A stretch of DNA of 64,000 nt from Eucalyptus grandis (GCF_016545825.1 NC_052619.1:13097501-13161500); one strand, 5' to 3'; shown: positions 37,039 to 48,540, counted from the first letter of the stretch. Notes: a model not told the origin generated them from the sequence alone. Numbers and translations are program-made.

Positions 37039-37610
37039 GGGTCTGTTCGTTTCGCGGAAAATAGACCATTTCCGAAAATATTTTCCTTAAGTTATTTTCT
37101 AGGAAAATGACAATATTTTTGGTGTTCGGCTAAAACCTGAAAATGTTTAGAAAATATTTTCCGGTGTTCGGTAAGGAAGATATTTTCCGCTCCCCAGATT
37201 AGCGAGAGCGAGCATCAAGCTCGAGGCTCGCTAGATCAACGAGCTTGAAGTTCACCTCATTCGACGACTAGCCAAGAGAAGAAGATAGAAAACAAAGAAA
37301 AGAAAAAGGAAATTAAAAATAATTTGAATTAAAAAAGAAAAAAAGAAAAAAATAATTCGAATAAAAAAAGAAAAAAAGAAGAAGAAACGGGAGGAGGAAA
37401 TGTAGATTTGTAGATGTGTGAAATAAGAGAGATCAAGTGAGGAAAATGTTTTGCATTTTCAAAAGTAAAAAACATTTTCCCATACTTTAGAAGACTTTTT
37501 TCATTTAATGGAAAACATTTTCTCCAATGAATTCATTTTTCGTGAAACGAACGCCGGAAAATCCGGAAAACGTTTTCTCAGAAAATATTTTCTATGAAAC
37601 GAACGGGGCC
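37039..37610. mobile_element. MITE with AAAATATTTTCC-type TIRs
   Basis: The left end GGGTCTGTTCGTTTCGCGGA pairs with the complement of the right end, GGCCCCGTTCGTTTCATAGA. Both continue inward with GAAAATATTTTC-like repeats. The middle contains a short GCGAGC/GCTCG stretch (37200-37265) followed by a purine-rich tract. There is no transposase and the target duplication is unclear. Confidence 0.7.
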
Positions 37611-39000
37611 TTAATTGTTAAAAAATTTATTCCATGTCGTTGATGTATTAGAAGAGCGAGTCTACGTGTCGGGCTGCCATGTAAGCATTTCCTTCATAAA
37701 TTTAACGGAAGGAATCGTACGGTTCAGGATGCATCTGGATAAAAGAAAAGTTCAACGGCGTGATCGAATACATTTAAAAAGAGTTCAACAACTACGGCCT
37801 ACTTTATTCTTTTATTTATTTGATTTTTCCATAACCATCAGCCATCACCATTGATGAATTTTAAATATTTTCTGGCATTGGTAGTCCTAGATTGCCTTCC
37901 TCGTGTTTAATTGTCGACCCTGCTTCATACACGGTCCAAGAACATCAAGAAGACTTTAATATTATAGACTCCAATCTTTTATCAATCACAATTCGAGATT
38001 AAAATGCGGAAGGTTTTTAGTATCACAAAATCAATAGACGTAAAAGGAAGGAAAAAAAGACATTATGATAACATTGTTAGTGACACTTGAATAATTGGGG
38101 GATGGTCCACAATAATAGGAAAGGGTCCTCATCAGCCGCGGCTGGAGGAAGGAGGAGAAGAAAAAAAGAAAAATTCAAAAAAATTCAAAATTAAAATTCA
38201 AAAATTCAAAAATGTTAAAATATTATTAAAAGTTGTCCACGTCAGCGTCGAGCAGGCTCCGTCAGTCGGCCGGTGTTCAGTCAGAAAAATCAAGCCAAAA
38301 TTGGCCGAAAATGACTGAATTGGCACAACGTAAAAATGTTTAGGACTTAATTGGCACAAAAAAAGTTTAGGACTAAATTGGTACAAATGCAAAAGATTTA
38401 GGACTTTTTTTTAACACTTTTCCCATTATTAGTGCATACGTGGGTAAAGTACATCACAAGACTTAAATGTTAAAAGTTCCAAAATATACACTTAAATATC
38501 ATTTTTTTGAAAATTGGGATACTTAAGTGCCAACTCCAACGAGGTTGTCAGAAATCCGACGTGATATTATTTTAATAACAAAACTAGCTTGTGTGACTTG
38601 TCAGAATATTTCCGCAATCCTTATCTAAAATGACATCGTCTTCAATATTCACTTAAGTACTAGTCGTGGTTAAAAAAGAAATCACTTAATTGTCAAATTA
38701 TGGTGTAAGAAATCCCTTAAGTGCCACTCGTAATTAAAAGTGAATACTTATGTAGAAAGTATTACTTAAGTGCCAAAAACAATGTCGCTTAGCGTACTCT
38801 TGGTGTCTAAATGGATAATTTTTTTTTTTAAGTGTCAAAAATTTTCTCCAATTTTGGCACTTACTTAAGTGTACCTTTAAAAAGTTTTGACACTTAAATA
38901 TTCATTCATGCCAAGTTTTGATACTTGAAATGTCCGGCACTCGTTCGTATGCATATGACTAAAAAATAAATAAAACTCCCTTCCTCGGGTTGTTTTTACT
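37611..39000. other. Dispersed-repeat spacer
   Basis: 37905-38045 matches 28420-28570. 38160-38220 is purine-rich. 38320-38410 holds repeats of TTTAGGACTTAATTGGCACA type. 38440-38930 carries ACTTAAGTGCC repeats like the outer arms of the 19.5-20.9 kb foldback. The 79-codon frame at 37615-37854 lies in repeat DNA and is not called. Confidence 0.45.
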
Positions 39001-39540
39001 CCCAAGTGCCCAAAAACCATCCTTTTTCTTATTTTTCGCCATTTACGAAAGTAGGTAAAACTCCCAAAATAATAATATCCCGAAATAATTTCTTGTATTA
39101 TAGCATTAAGGGGGCGATATATGGTATTTGACGTAACTTTTAGGGAGGAAAAAGAATCAGGAAATAAACAAAGCAGAAACAGATAGATGAAAATGGCCTC
39201 GTAAAGCTAATCGGCAGTAAAAGGAAAGGGGACGAAAGTTGGCGCACCCGGCAAGCAACTGGCGTGTTGACGAAAATCAAGTACATTGAAAAATTATATG
39301 CTTGTTTTGTTAGAGCGTTTTTAATTTGAGAACTATCGTCTTCCCCCGCACCCAAAAGATATTACATGCTTGTTTTGTTAGAGCCTTTTAATTTGAGAAC
39401 ACATATTATCATACTCAAAAGTTCTACAAACAAAAGATAATATATGCTTGTTTTGTTTGAGGGTTTTTTATTTGAGAACACATACTATCATACCCAAAAG
39501 TCAATATTAAAAGTGACTAGTGACTAACCATGGTTACCCA
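39001..39540 (+). other. 5' flank of A7 (shared with A12)
   Basis: It matches 61480-61945 upstream of A12 (for example AATGGCCTCGTAAAGCTAAT and CTTGTTTTGTTAGAGCGT), up to the word CCCAAAAGTCA, after which the two promoters carry unrelated inserts. Three imperfect direct units (TATATGCTTGTTTTGTT...TTTGAGAAC) lie at 39295-39480. Confidence 0.65.
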
Positions 39541-39561
39541 AACAAAATATGGTTCCTCGAG

Positions 39562-39734
39562 AGGATGAAAACACATAGGGTGAGAACACATAAGTCAAGA
39601 TGGAAAGGTCTTTCCCCCCCAGGCGAGTCACCAATGGCTGACCAATACGTTGGTCAGCCATTGGTGACTCGCCTGGCGGGGGAAAGACCTTTCCATCTTG
39701 ACTTATGTGTTCTCATCCTATGTGTTCTCTATCC
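39562..39734. repeat. Near-perfect 84-bp inverted repeat in the A7 promoter
   Basis: The left arm (39562-39645) and right arm (39650-39734) are complementary except for a few positions, separated by the 4-nt spacer TACG. The arms contain ACACATAAGTCAAGATGGAA and CGAGTCACCAATGGCTGACC. The palindrome ends 10 bp before the TATA box of A7. Confidence 0.95.
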
Positions 39735-39744
39735 CATGATTGCC

Positions 39745-39755
39745 TATATATATAG
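39745..39755 (+). promoter_or_regulatory. TATA box of A7
   Basis: TATATATATAG is followed by a C/T-rich leader and CTCTCTCAAGCTCCTGAAG, then a 5'-UTR intron with acceptor TTATCCAG ending at 39993. This matches the A12 leader at 62304-62530. Confidence 0.75.
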
Positions 39756-40067
39756 ATCACCCCTCCACTCCCCTCTCCGCAAAAACTTCAACGGTGCAAC
39801 CCAAAAATTCAAGCGTAGAACGATCACTTTCTCTCCGATCTCTCTCAAGCTCCTGAAGGTGTGCCCGTAGTTTCCCTCCTCATTTTTTGATAGTACTGCT
39901 TTTCTGGATATTTTCTATCAGGGTTTATTGCTTTGATTTTTGAGCTAGACAAGTCGTTTCCGCTATACATCAGTGGATGAATTCATTTATCCAGGTTTAG
40001 CTCCTAGGTGCCATCCCACCAGTCAGATACAAAGTCCATCGGTGCATCATCAGCCTTGAGGCAAGGC

Positions 40068-43000
40068 ATGGCTGAAAATAACGATAGTGGGATCGGGCAG
40101 ATTCCAATGCTCGATGGGTTTGAGAATTCATATGGAGGATTCACTGTGGAGGTGAAGGAGCGTATGGATGCTGATGTGTTTGCCCCCTTGTTCCGAGCTT
40201 CAACATCAAGCTGGAAACTACAGGTAAATGAAATTGTATTTCATCGGTCTTGTCAATTTAGTTATTTTTTTTTTCCGATTTGTAAGAATACCGCTCTGTT
40301 CTACTCCATTTCTTCTTATTGGGTATCATTTGGTTGCAGGGGAAGAAGGGTGTCTGGCTCAAATTGCCCCGGGAATATTCACATCTTGCTGACATTATAG
40401 TGAAGGTACATATTAGAGGTGTCAAAATAAATCCAAAACCAATTCTTTAACAATTTTTTATAGGCCAGATCGTAAATAAGTTGGCTAAAATATTAGAAAT
40501 GGATTTAAATGGATCCAAAAAAAAAAAAAAAAAAAGAGAGAAAATTTTAAATAAGAATCTAAAGTACTATTATCTTCTCAAATAAGAACCCAAGTGAATA
40601 TTGTGTCAAATAATGATTTAAAGTGGTCATGATTATTTTAAACAAATGCCTGAATGAGCTATGATTGTTTCAAGTAAATGTTTGACTTCATTGGTTGTCC
40701 ACCGGTTAAATATTCCAATCGATCAAAGGGCATTTCTACCCATTATAATACTAATTTTAAATTATTTTTTACTCTTTTCTTTTCTTATATCTTTTTGTTT
40801 TTTCTCTTTCCGACGAGGGCCAACGGCCTTTCCTTAAGGTGAGGGTCACCTCGCCGGCCAACAACGAGAGCGGCCCTCACTAGATGCGATAAGAAGTTGA
40901 CACATTAAATATTTATTTGAAAAAATAAATGTATTTCAGGTGAAATTTTCTCAAAAAATAAATATCTAAATATATGGGTCTGCTGGGAATACATCCATTT
41001 AAAACCCGTTTCCATTTTACGGTCCATTCCTCTTATAACCCTACAAACTAAACCCCGAAAGGTCAAAATCTCCTTCCTCCTCCCCCTTCTCTCTCTCGCG
41101 CTCTCTCTGTCTCTCTCTTCATAGCCAAATACCACCGTTAACATCCCAGCCCAAGGAAAATATGGACGACTCCTTGAACGCTCTTCTTGGATGCATCGAC
41201 CCCGACCCCTCCGACTTCGGTTGCTCCTTCGCCCTCAACGGGATCCCATCGGCGACATCTTCGAGGCCTCTCCCGCCGGCGACATCGACCTCCTCGAGAC
41301 TGGCGCCGACGTCAACGCCCGGGGCCGGTGGGCTTGAGCCTCATCAACGGCGTTCGCAGAGACCGGCCTCGTTCCAGGCCACGGGATTTAAATAAATGGG
41401 TGGATTTAGGTGGAAATAACCCGTCCACTTGCCGCTTCTGCATTTATATATATTTGTCCCTGGCTAACAAGTAGCTCTGTTCCCCGAGAGATTTACTTCA
41501 ACTCGACAGGCCATAGTTGTTAAATCTCTTTCTAGCAGAAAGATTGGCAGATTTAGGTATGATAGACGGTTCTAATTTGGCAGGAAGGATTCAAGTACCA
41601 TCATGCTGAACCAAGTCACTTTATTCTTGTCTGCTGGCTTCCCTTGACCCCTGATACCGTTGCTGTGAATGCTTCACGTAGGATCGGCGTCGGTGCTTTC
41701 GTCTTGAATAATAAAAGAGAGGTAACTTCCTGCCTTGCCATTGTCCCATTTCTTGCGCTCGCCCTTTTGAGATTATCTGATAGGAAGATGCAAAGAGATA
41801 GAAATGTATCATGTGATCTGTTCATTCGGTAGTTCTTAGAAATTCGGAGTCATAAAAGGATAGATGGGATCAGCAGTAATCTTGCCTGGGAAGAAAACCT
41901 CCGCATTCGATGTCCACTGGATTCGTATGCGTGTATGTTGCCATTTTGGATAAGCATAGATGTTGGATTTGTTCACTCTTTCCTTAACAGAACCAGCCTT
42001 TGGTGTCAATGCCTTGCTATAATCTTCTGGTTTTACTAGGTTAGCTCTATGACAAGCTGTTTAGTAATGTGACTTCCCATATTAGCGTTTGGACTACGAT
42101 TACTCTTCTCATTTTGGCAACAATCACATCATTTTCTCTCGGTTTTCTTCTCTGAAGTGATTTAGCCTGTGGGTAACAGCCTTACTCTGTGAAGAGATAC
42201 GATGCGGTGAAGTTTTATACTCAGTTTTGTTCGGCGTGTGCTTTTGCTCTGCTTTATCTTGTTTTCAGCGTGATTCTACTGCAACTAGACGCACAATGCT
42301 TTAAAGAATTTAAAAACATTTCCCCCTTTCTAGGTGCTTGTAGTCCAAGAGCGTAATGGAATGTTCCAAGATACGGGTGTGTGGAAACTCCCCACTGGAG
42401 TTCTGAATGAGGTGAGTAGGTTAAAGATATCGGGTGCTACATAAGAAGTATCAATGTGTATTGCAATGGTTTGACTGTGACTCTATCCTCGTAGGGTGAC
42501 AGTATATGTCATGCAGTTGTCAAGGAAGTTAAGGAAGAGATGGGAGTAAGTGATGAGTTTTATGTCGTGTATAAAACTTAAGTCTCTAAGGCATTTCACT
42601 AGAGAATTCCAAGTAAAGCCTTATTCTTTTACGTTGTACAGGTAGACACTAAATTCGTGGAAGTCCTCTGTTTCAGGTAAAGAAAATCCTCAATCTTTAG
42701 TATGTTTTGGTCTTCATTTAGATTTCTGCGTTTAGCCTTCTGATGTTCGAATTTGCTTTCGCTTTTCTCACATTCTGTCTCCTATGTTCTATCACAGACA
42801 AAGCCATAAATCATTCTTCACCAAATCAGATCTGTTCTTCCTGTGTGTGCTTCAGGCAGAATCTGCTACAACTGAGGAACAGGATGTAGAGATCAAGGCA
42901 GCAAAGGTAAATTGCACACTTGCATATTTTCTTGATTTTGCTTGAAGTATGAGGACTTTTTACTAATTAAATCTTTGCTTGGGCTGTCTTGTACGATGCT

Positions 43001-43470
43001 GGGCATTGTGCTTTAATCTTGCATTCTTGCTCATGTGTGCTAAACAATGAATGTAGTAAAATTTAATGTATAATTTATTAAGCACATCAACGATGAGACT
43101 GCACTGGATATCTGTTCAGATCTACCCATTTAGTAGTGGTGTTCAAAGATTGGTTCTTTCCTTGGCGAAATTTATGAACTGAACTGGATATATTTTATTT
43201 TGATTATAGTGGATGCCAATTGAGGAGTACGCAGCACAACCTTTTGTCGTTGAAAACAAGCAATTCAATTTCATGGCGAATATATGCTTGGCAAAGGCTG
43301 ATAATTGCTACCCGGGTTCTGCTGTTTTGGCCACAACTGCTGGGGTGGCAGAAGGACTTCCATCTACTGCAATAACCCCGAAATTGAGGATAACTTGGCA
43401 AGTTGTGTGTAATTCCTGGATTGTGATGCGGAATTTCTTCCTTGGACCCAGGCCTACTGGGCCGTGTTGA
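40068..43470 (+). CDS. Nudix hydrolase copy A7, altered box and shifted C-terminus
   Basis: Exons: 40068-40223, 40340-40405, 41584-41721, 42334-42411, 42495-42545, 42642-42676, 42798-42906 and 43210-43470 (297 codons plus stop). ATG at 40068 begins [10 protein letters not shown]; the leader has no upstream coding exon as in A4. The pre-Nudix domain reads [40 protein letters not shown] and [14 protein letters not shown]. The Nudix box has E to D (42498) and R to K (42522): G-x5-D-x7-KEVKEEMG. In the last exon one base is lost near 43341-43350, so the usual YIYCNNPE end is replaced by a frameshifted tail ending [11 protein letters not shown]. The intron 40406-41583 holds a captured ankyrin-like exon. 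It could make a protein, but activity is doubtful. Confidence 0.8.
41162..41337 (+). pseudogene. Captured ankyrin-protein first exon (copy 1), in A7 intron
   Basis: ATG starts [20 protein letters not shown] and continues to ALNGIPS. One base is missing, and the next frame reads [20 protein letters not shown] then VNARGRWA and a stop. GDIFEAS..GDI..L...G..VNAR is an ankyrin-repeat pattern like the start of plant ankyrin/BTB proteins. CT-rich leader DNA was captured with it (41040-41160). It is not a working gene. Confidence 0.7.
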
Positions 43471-44685
43471 TCCCAACTGCTGATCATGTGGGCCTCTATG
43501 TAGGTCCCACAAATTCAGAGGTTAGGGGCTCACTGTTTTTCTCATCTTCAATTCGTAGACTAAAATCTTGTGTTTTGCCTGTGTTGCCAATGTCTGGCCT
43601 TTTTCAGCCCTTGGAATAATGTAAAATGATGGTTGGTCTATAGCTCGCCATCAGATATTTGACTCTGGTAAGAATGTTCTCTTGATAGTTCGGCACTAAG
43701 AAATGTGACTCTGCTTTTGAGGGGGGTGTCTTATCTTTTTGTGTTTCAAGCACGCGCCTGGGGCACGTGTGCATGTCAAGCAAGTGCCCGCACGGAAGGA
43801 ACGGGACTCGTTCTGATTCTGTAAGTGCACCGGTTGGGCCACCCAGCGTGGCAGCATCGGAAGCATTATTCACGGGAAAGGCTGGAGATGAGATTGCAGA
43901 CAAGTTGTTTATGATGATGAGGAAGGAGAGATGGTACAAATGGCGGTGGTAACTAATGGTTTATTTTGCCTGAGCAAAGGGCACTTTCTTGCCTAATCTC
44001 TGGCACGGCCTGAATGAAATATCTTAGGTCCACTAGTGATAAATCATCTAGTTGCCTTCAGATCAATTATGACCATTATCTCATTCTTTGAATAGGTCTA
44101 TGATCTTCTTATTGCACAATTAACGATGACGTTGACTAATTAATTCAGGAGTACCCTTTAGATATATTTACTGTCAGATGAGCCAATACTTGCCATGGCC
44201 TCACGTGGCAAGCCATAAGCGCACGGAAGCCAACTTTTCCCAGGATCAACTCCTGGACGGCGTTAAGCGCAGTTTGAACTTTGGAGTGTTGGGGGAGGGG
44301 AAAATGTGGGAGAGCGAGTAGGGTGTTTGGATTGGGATATGAAGAGGTTTCTCTTTACCCTAGTATTCAATTATAAGGCAATTTTAAGATAGAACGCGAA
44401 GCAAGTTAGTTCACTATTCAGAGGATATAGCACCTTGCAGCATCATGTTACTATAGCTAAATTTGGTCTTCAGGCCCCTCAAAAGCTCCTCTTGATTTCC
44501 TAATAAATTTTTAAAAAGAAACTATTAGGACAATTTTGAAGTGACACAATTTAAAGATTTTCGGTGAGCATAGTATCAAAGGAATAATTTAAATACTAAA
44601 AGTTAAACCGAAACAACAAAAGCAAAAGTCGCTCTTATTGCATATTTACTGAAAGCAGGGAAGTTTGGAAGTGCGTGCAAGTTAC
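43471..44685 (+). other. 3' flank of A7 with a conserved frame fragment
   Basis: It matches 52194-53270 after A9. 43790-43952 holds an open stretch, GKAGDEIADKLFMMMRKERW then YKWRW and stop, preserved in the A9 unit. I do not recognise the source. The remainder shows no gene. Confidence 0.5.
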
Positions 44686-46190
44686 CCGAGCCGCCTCAAT
44701 CTCTCCATCCTGTTTCGGGATGCAAGGCAAACACAGGCAACGGCATGCAGGTGAAGAGCAACTCGGATTTCATAAAGAATGACTTGTAGCTTCGCCTGTG
44801 CTCAAACAAAGGACGTTCAATCTGGTTTTTCCACAGGAAAAAGAAAAAATGAGGATGAAATAGTCTTGACAAGGCCAAAGCATCCATCAGTGAAACGCGA
44901 GGCCAAATTATAGCGGTGCAACATTGTTAAACCAGGCTTTTAAGAAAGATAACAGAATAATTGCATTAATTTTAAACTTTTGAGGGACATCATCTTTACC
45001 TGAATGCCAGGACGTCATTGAATTCAGTGTCTATCTGAATTGAAAAAAAAAAAAAAACAATCGCTCTATCTGGTATTCCCATGCGAAGGAACCGAGATAC
45101 TAGCATGTTTGCTTTATTGAGACGGTGCCCAACATATGAAAAAAAATCACTTATTCCTGTTGCTTCTTTTATTCTCTGACAGCTATAGCAAAAACATCCT
45201 CGCCCAATACATAGTCAAATTATAAAATTCGTAAAACTATAATTACGGAAATTAAAGACCGTGAAAACATCTTATGCAACATTAATTATCGAAGGTACTC
45301 ACCTCATCAATAGGTCCGGTCAGGATCTTCCAGATGCCCGTGCGTTCAAATTTCCTGCCTTTCTCAATAACCACAAGCACCTGGAAAGAGAAGAAAACGT
45401 CTCGACTTCGAAACTGCCAAGTCATACTGTAATCTTACCAGAAACTAGGCATCTGGAAAGAACGAACTTGCACTTATATGTTTTGGCTTATGAGTTATGA
45501 AGGTCTAAGTGAGGCCTCTGTCCATTCCTTCCTCTAATTTGAATGTCTAAGAGTAGCCGAAAGAAACAATCCAACGAATGACATTGAGGGTTCACAGTTA
45601 TCTCTCCTTTTTCATTCAGACCAAAAGCAGCAATCGCCACCTTAAGCAAAGCAGCAATCGCCACCTTAAGCAAAGCACCTGCCTGTACCTAAAGCCTAAA
45701 TCCCTCCTGCCCAGTTCTCACGAAAACAAAAATCATGAGAACACTTGATACATTATGAAATTGCTAGCTAATGCTGCATAGGAAGCATGTCCAGGGAATA
45801 GATCTATCATCAGGCAAGCTACCCGAATATGTTTTGTTCCATGACGAACCGTATGTGCCTTAACTTGACTTGACAAGGCCACTTTGATCCACACGCTTCT
45901 CCTCTTCTGTGACTCATGATAACTAACAAGGCATAAGACTCATAGATCAACAATGACATCTAAACGAAAACAATGAAGAGAGGATCAAATTTGTTACCAA
46001 TTCTCTCCATTTGGAAATTGAAGCTCTGAGCTTATCGATGAAGTCCCAAGTATCCATAAGCTCCTGGATTTCAACTTCAACTCCATCATAGCCAGCATCT
46101 TCCCAGCTAAGTAATTCTTGATCCTCACTACTTGCAGTCTTATCTTGCTTGTCTACTGACTTGGCATGCTTATGATATCAAAATCGATAT
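44686..46190 (-). pseudogene. Nudix lineage B pseudogene B2 (antisense)
   Basis: On the minus strand: first-exon remnant near 46010-46190 (WEDAGYDGVEVEIQELMDTW then DFIDKLRASISKWREL); a shortened second exon near 45840-45910; exon 4 near 45600-45710, truncated and carrying a 24-bp tandem duplication; exon 5 at 45303-45380 (VLVVIEKGRKFERTGIWKIL); a Nudix exon near 45165-45220 with one base deleted and its donor changed to ATAAGT; exon 7 at 45000-45034 (DTEFNDVLAFR); exon 8 at 44686-44795 (RRSYKSFFMKSELLFTCM, then frameshift). The last exon is absent. It is clearly non-coding now, and antisense to the neighbouring A7. Confidence 0.8.
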
Positions 46191-46515
46191 CCTAAGAGAT
46201 AAAAACAGAATACACTGAGAATCGCAATTCACCGGCTAAAATTATAGCAGAAGACTAACCATAAGCACCAAATACAACGGTGAAGACTTGGACCAAACAT
46301 TCACCGCAAGAGGTGGCATTGGCAATTCTGGAACAAAGTGATAAAGAGACCACGTATAATGGACCAAAAAGGACTATTCTCTTAACTTTACCAAGCGAAG
46401 TATTAATACATCTAAACTTTTTGGTAATCTAGGAGTCACTATTGTTTTGGCTTCTGTTTTTCCTTCCATCCCTGTTTCGATAGGATCATGTGTTCGGACG
46501 TAGTCCACAGTACAA
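46191..46515 (-). other. Inverted B leader
   Basis: Reverse complement of the B1 leader (15530-15890) and near-identical to 54440-54735. It ends where captured-intron DNA begins (about 46515). Confidence 0.6.
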
Positions 46516-46682
46516 TAGGTTAGATCGTAAATGAATTGAATAAAATATTAGAAAAAGGTTATATGAGTCCAAAAAGACGAACTATCTAAAGATATGGGTC
46601 TAAATGGGTTGGGAGTACATCCTTTTCAAGCCCGTTTCCATCTTACAGCCCATTCCTATTACAAACCTCCTACCGAACCCTA

Positions 46683-47425
46683 CGTTTGGTTGTCCAGATT
46701 TCTAATTGGAATAGGACTGGATATGATAGGATATAAAATACTGGGATTTTTTTATATCATGTCAATTGTTTGGTGAATTACAGTATTAAAGTCAAATATG
46801 TTCACGTCATATCATGTACATTTTTTTTTTTATATAAACGGTATATCATTTAAATGAACCTAAATGTTCATAAATGGAGATAGTGAAAATCTCTCGTAAA
46901 AACTATTCCTTAATTTATTTTATTTTATTTTTCCTTTTTAGTATTATTTTCTTTATTATTTCTTTTTTTCCCCTTTCATCATTTTTAATAAAATTTTATC
47001 AAATAGTAATCTGTACTAACATACCTAAAATACAAAAATACCTAAAATATATAATAAATATAAATATTTAATTTATAGATTGAATGTTTATTATAAGATA
47101 GAATTAAAGTTGAATATATAAATTAAAATAATATTAATTAAAAATAAATTTCTATTTTTTTTATTTTAAATTTCTTAAATTAGAATTCAAATAATATTTA
47201 TATTAAAATATATTTTCAATTTTTTTTATTTAATAAGTTTGTTATTCGAGAAAAATAACTTTCTTATTATGAACATTAGAAATCCTATCCACTTTTATCC
47301 CACCTTCTCCATGAGATAATTTTATCTTGTTTATATCCACATTATATCCAACTTTATCTTATCCTGAGTAAGCACCAAACATAGGATAGAATAAATCATA
47401 TAATTTTATCTTGATTGCCAAACAT
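46683..47425. mobile_element. MITE-like insert in the A8 intron
   Basis: The left CGTTTGGTTGTCCAGAT and the complement of the right end, GGGCCATGTTTGGCAATCAAG, are loosely inverted. Next to each lie GGATATGATAGGATA / TATCCTATCC-type stretches. The middle is very AT-rich. The same intron in A7 and A9 lacks it. Exact ends are uncertain. Confidence 0.5.
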
Positions 47426-47580
47426 GGCCCAAAAGATCAAGACTCTTTCGCCTCCGCCTCTTCCCCCACCACTCTCTCTCTCTCTCTCTCTCTCTCTTCA
47501 TAGCCAAATACCCCTGTTAACATCCGCTCGAGGAAAGAAGGAGCAACTCCTCGAACGCTCTTCTTGGATGCTCAACCACG

Positions 47581-47746
47581 ACATGGACGGCATCAACCCC
47601 TACCCCGACGACTTTGGTTGCTCCGTCTCCCTCAACAGCATCTCTTCGGCTACATCTTCGAGGCCTCTCGCCCTGGCGACATCAACCGTCTCAAATACCT
47701 CCTCAAGACTAGCGCCAATGTCAGCGCTCGGGACCGGTCGGCTTGA
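47581..47746 (+). pseudogene. Captured ankyrin-protein first exon (copy 2)
   Basis: The first frame has [20 protein letters not shown]. After the shared frameshift the second reads [20 protein letters not shown] then TSANVSARDRSA and stop. This copy retains the longest ankyrin match (LKYLL..GANV.ARDR). Confidence 0.7.
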
Positions 47747-47898
47747 GCCTCACCAACATTCAATATGTTTTTCCTTAACTAAGAATTAGCCTTGTTCCCT
47801 GAGAGATTTAGTTCAACTCGACGGTCCATGCTTGTTAAATCTCTTTCTAGCAGAAAGTTTGGTAGGTTTAGGTATGATAGACATTCCTAATTTGGCAG

Positions 47899-48039
47899 GA
47901 ATGATTCAAGTACCATCATGCTGAACCAAGTCACTTGATCCTTGTATGCTGGCTTCCTGAGACCCCTAATACCGTTGTTGTGAATGCTTCACATAGGGTC
48001 GGCGTTGGTGCTTTCGTCTTGAATGATAAAAAGAGAGAT
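47899..48039 (+). pseudogene. Nudix copy A8: lone exon 4
   Basis: The exon is recognisable (CATCATGCTGAACCAAGTCA), but its second codon is TGA (GAATGATTC for GAAGGATTC) and the donor GTAACT is changed to ATAACT. No other exons follow. The intron after it is interrupted at about 48184 by the same repeat insertion as in A10. Confidence 0.8.
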
Positions 48040-48183
48040 AACTTTCTGCCTTGCCATTGTCCCATTTCTTGCACTCGCTCTTTTAAGATTATCTTATAGG
48101 AAGATGCAAAAAGATAGAAATGCAACATATGATCTATTCATTCGGTAGTTCTTAGAAGTTTGGAGTCATACTCTAGCACCGGA

Positions 48184-48540
48184 CACTACGGTTGTGCATG
48201 GCAATGTTTCTATTTCGATGAATTACTTCTTTTCAGAAAGAGTTTTTTTCTATTTCTAATCCGGGAACGATTTCTGAATAAAATAAGGTATCTAGTAATT
48301 ATACAAAATTTATATTCTTGAAATTAAAAAAAAAAATAGAAATGTGTTTGGTAAAAATTTATAAATTTTTATTTATTTATTTATTTTTCTTCTTACTCAC
48401 GGACCGTCAATTGCCACCCGCCCCTTTGCACAACCCCGCACGACGGCCGCCCGTCGCCGCATGACCGCTGCACGACCACAGCACGACCGTCACATGACGG
48501 TCACACAACCGTCACACAACCACTGCACGACCGCCAACCA
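48184..48540. mobile_element. Foldback-like insert with CACGACCG core (partial)
   Basis: It starts GGTTGTGCATGGCAATGTTTC, passes AT-rich DNA and reaches a core of CACGACCG/CACAACCG words (48400-48540). The same insert at the same Nudix intron position is present in A10 (55345-55775). Ends are undefined. Confidence 0.5.

Larger units (their letters stand above)
46516..47898 (+). other. 5'-truncated intron segment leading to A8
   Basis: 46516-46682 matches the insert-bearing intron of A9 (50480-50610). It is split by a MITE-like insert (about 46683-47425) and resumes through a (CT)n tract at 47471-47497, the ankyrin fragment and the intron end. The upstream Nudix exons of A8 are missing. Confidence 0.6.

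Noticed and set aside
37615..37854. 79-codon frame after the 37-kb MITE
   Set aside because: It lies in dispersed repeat DNA and resembles no protein I know.
39562..39734. Reading the promoter palindrome as a rho-independent terminator or CRISPR unit
   Set aside because: This is a plant nuclear context, with a single inverted repeat, no spacer array and no following T tract at a gene end.
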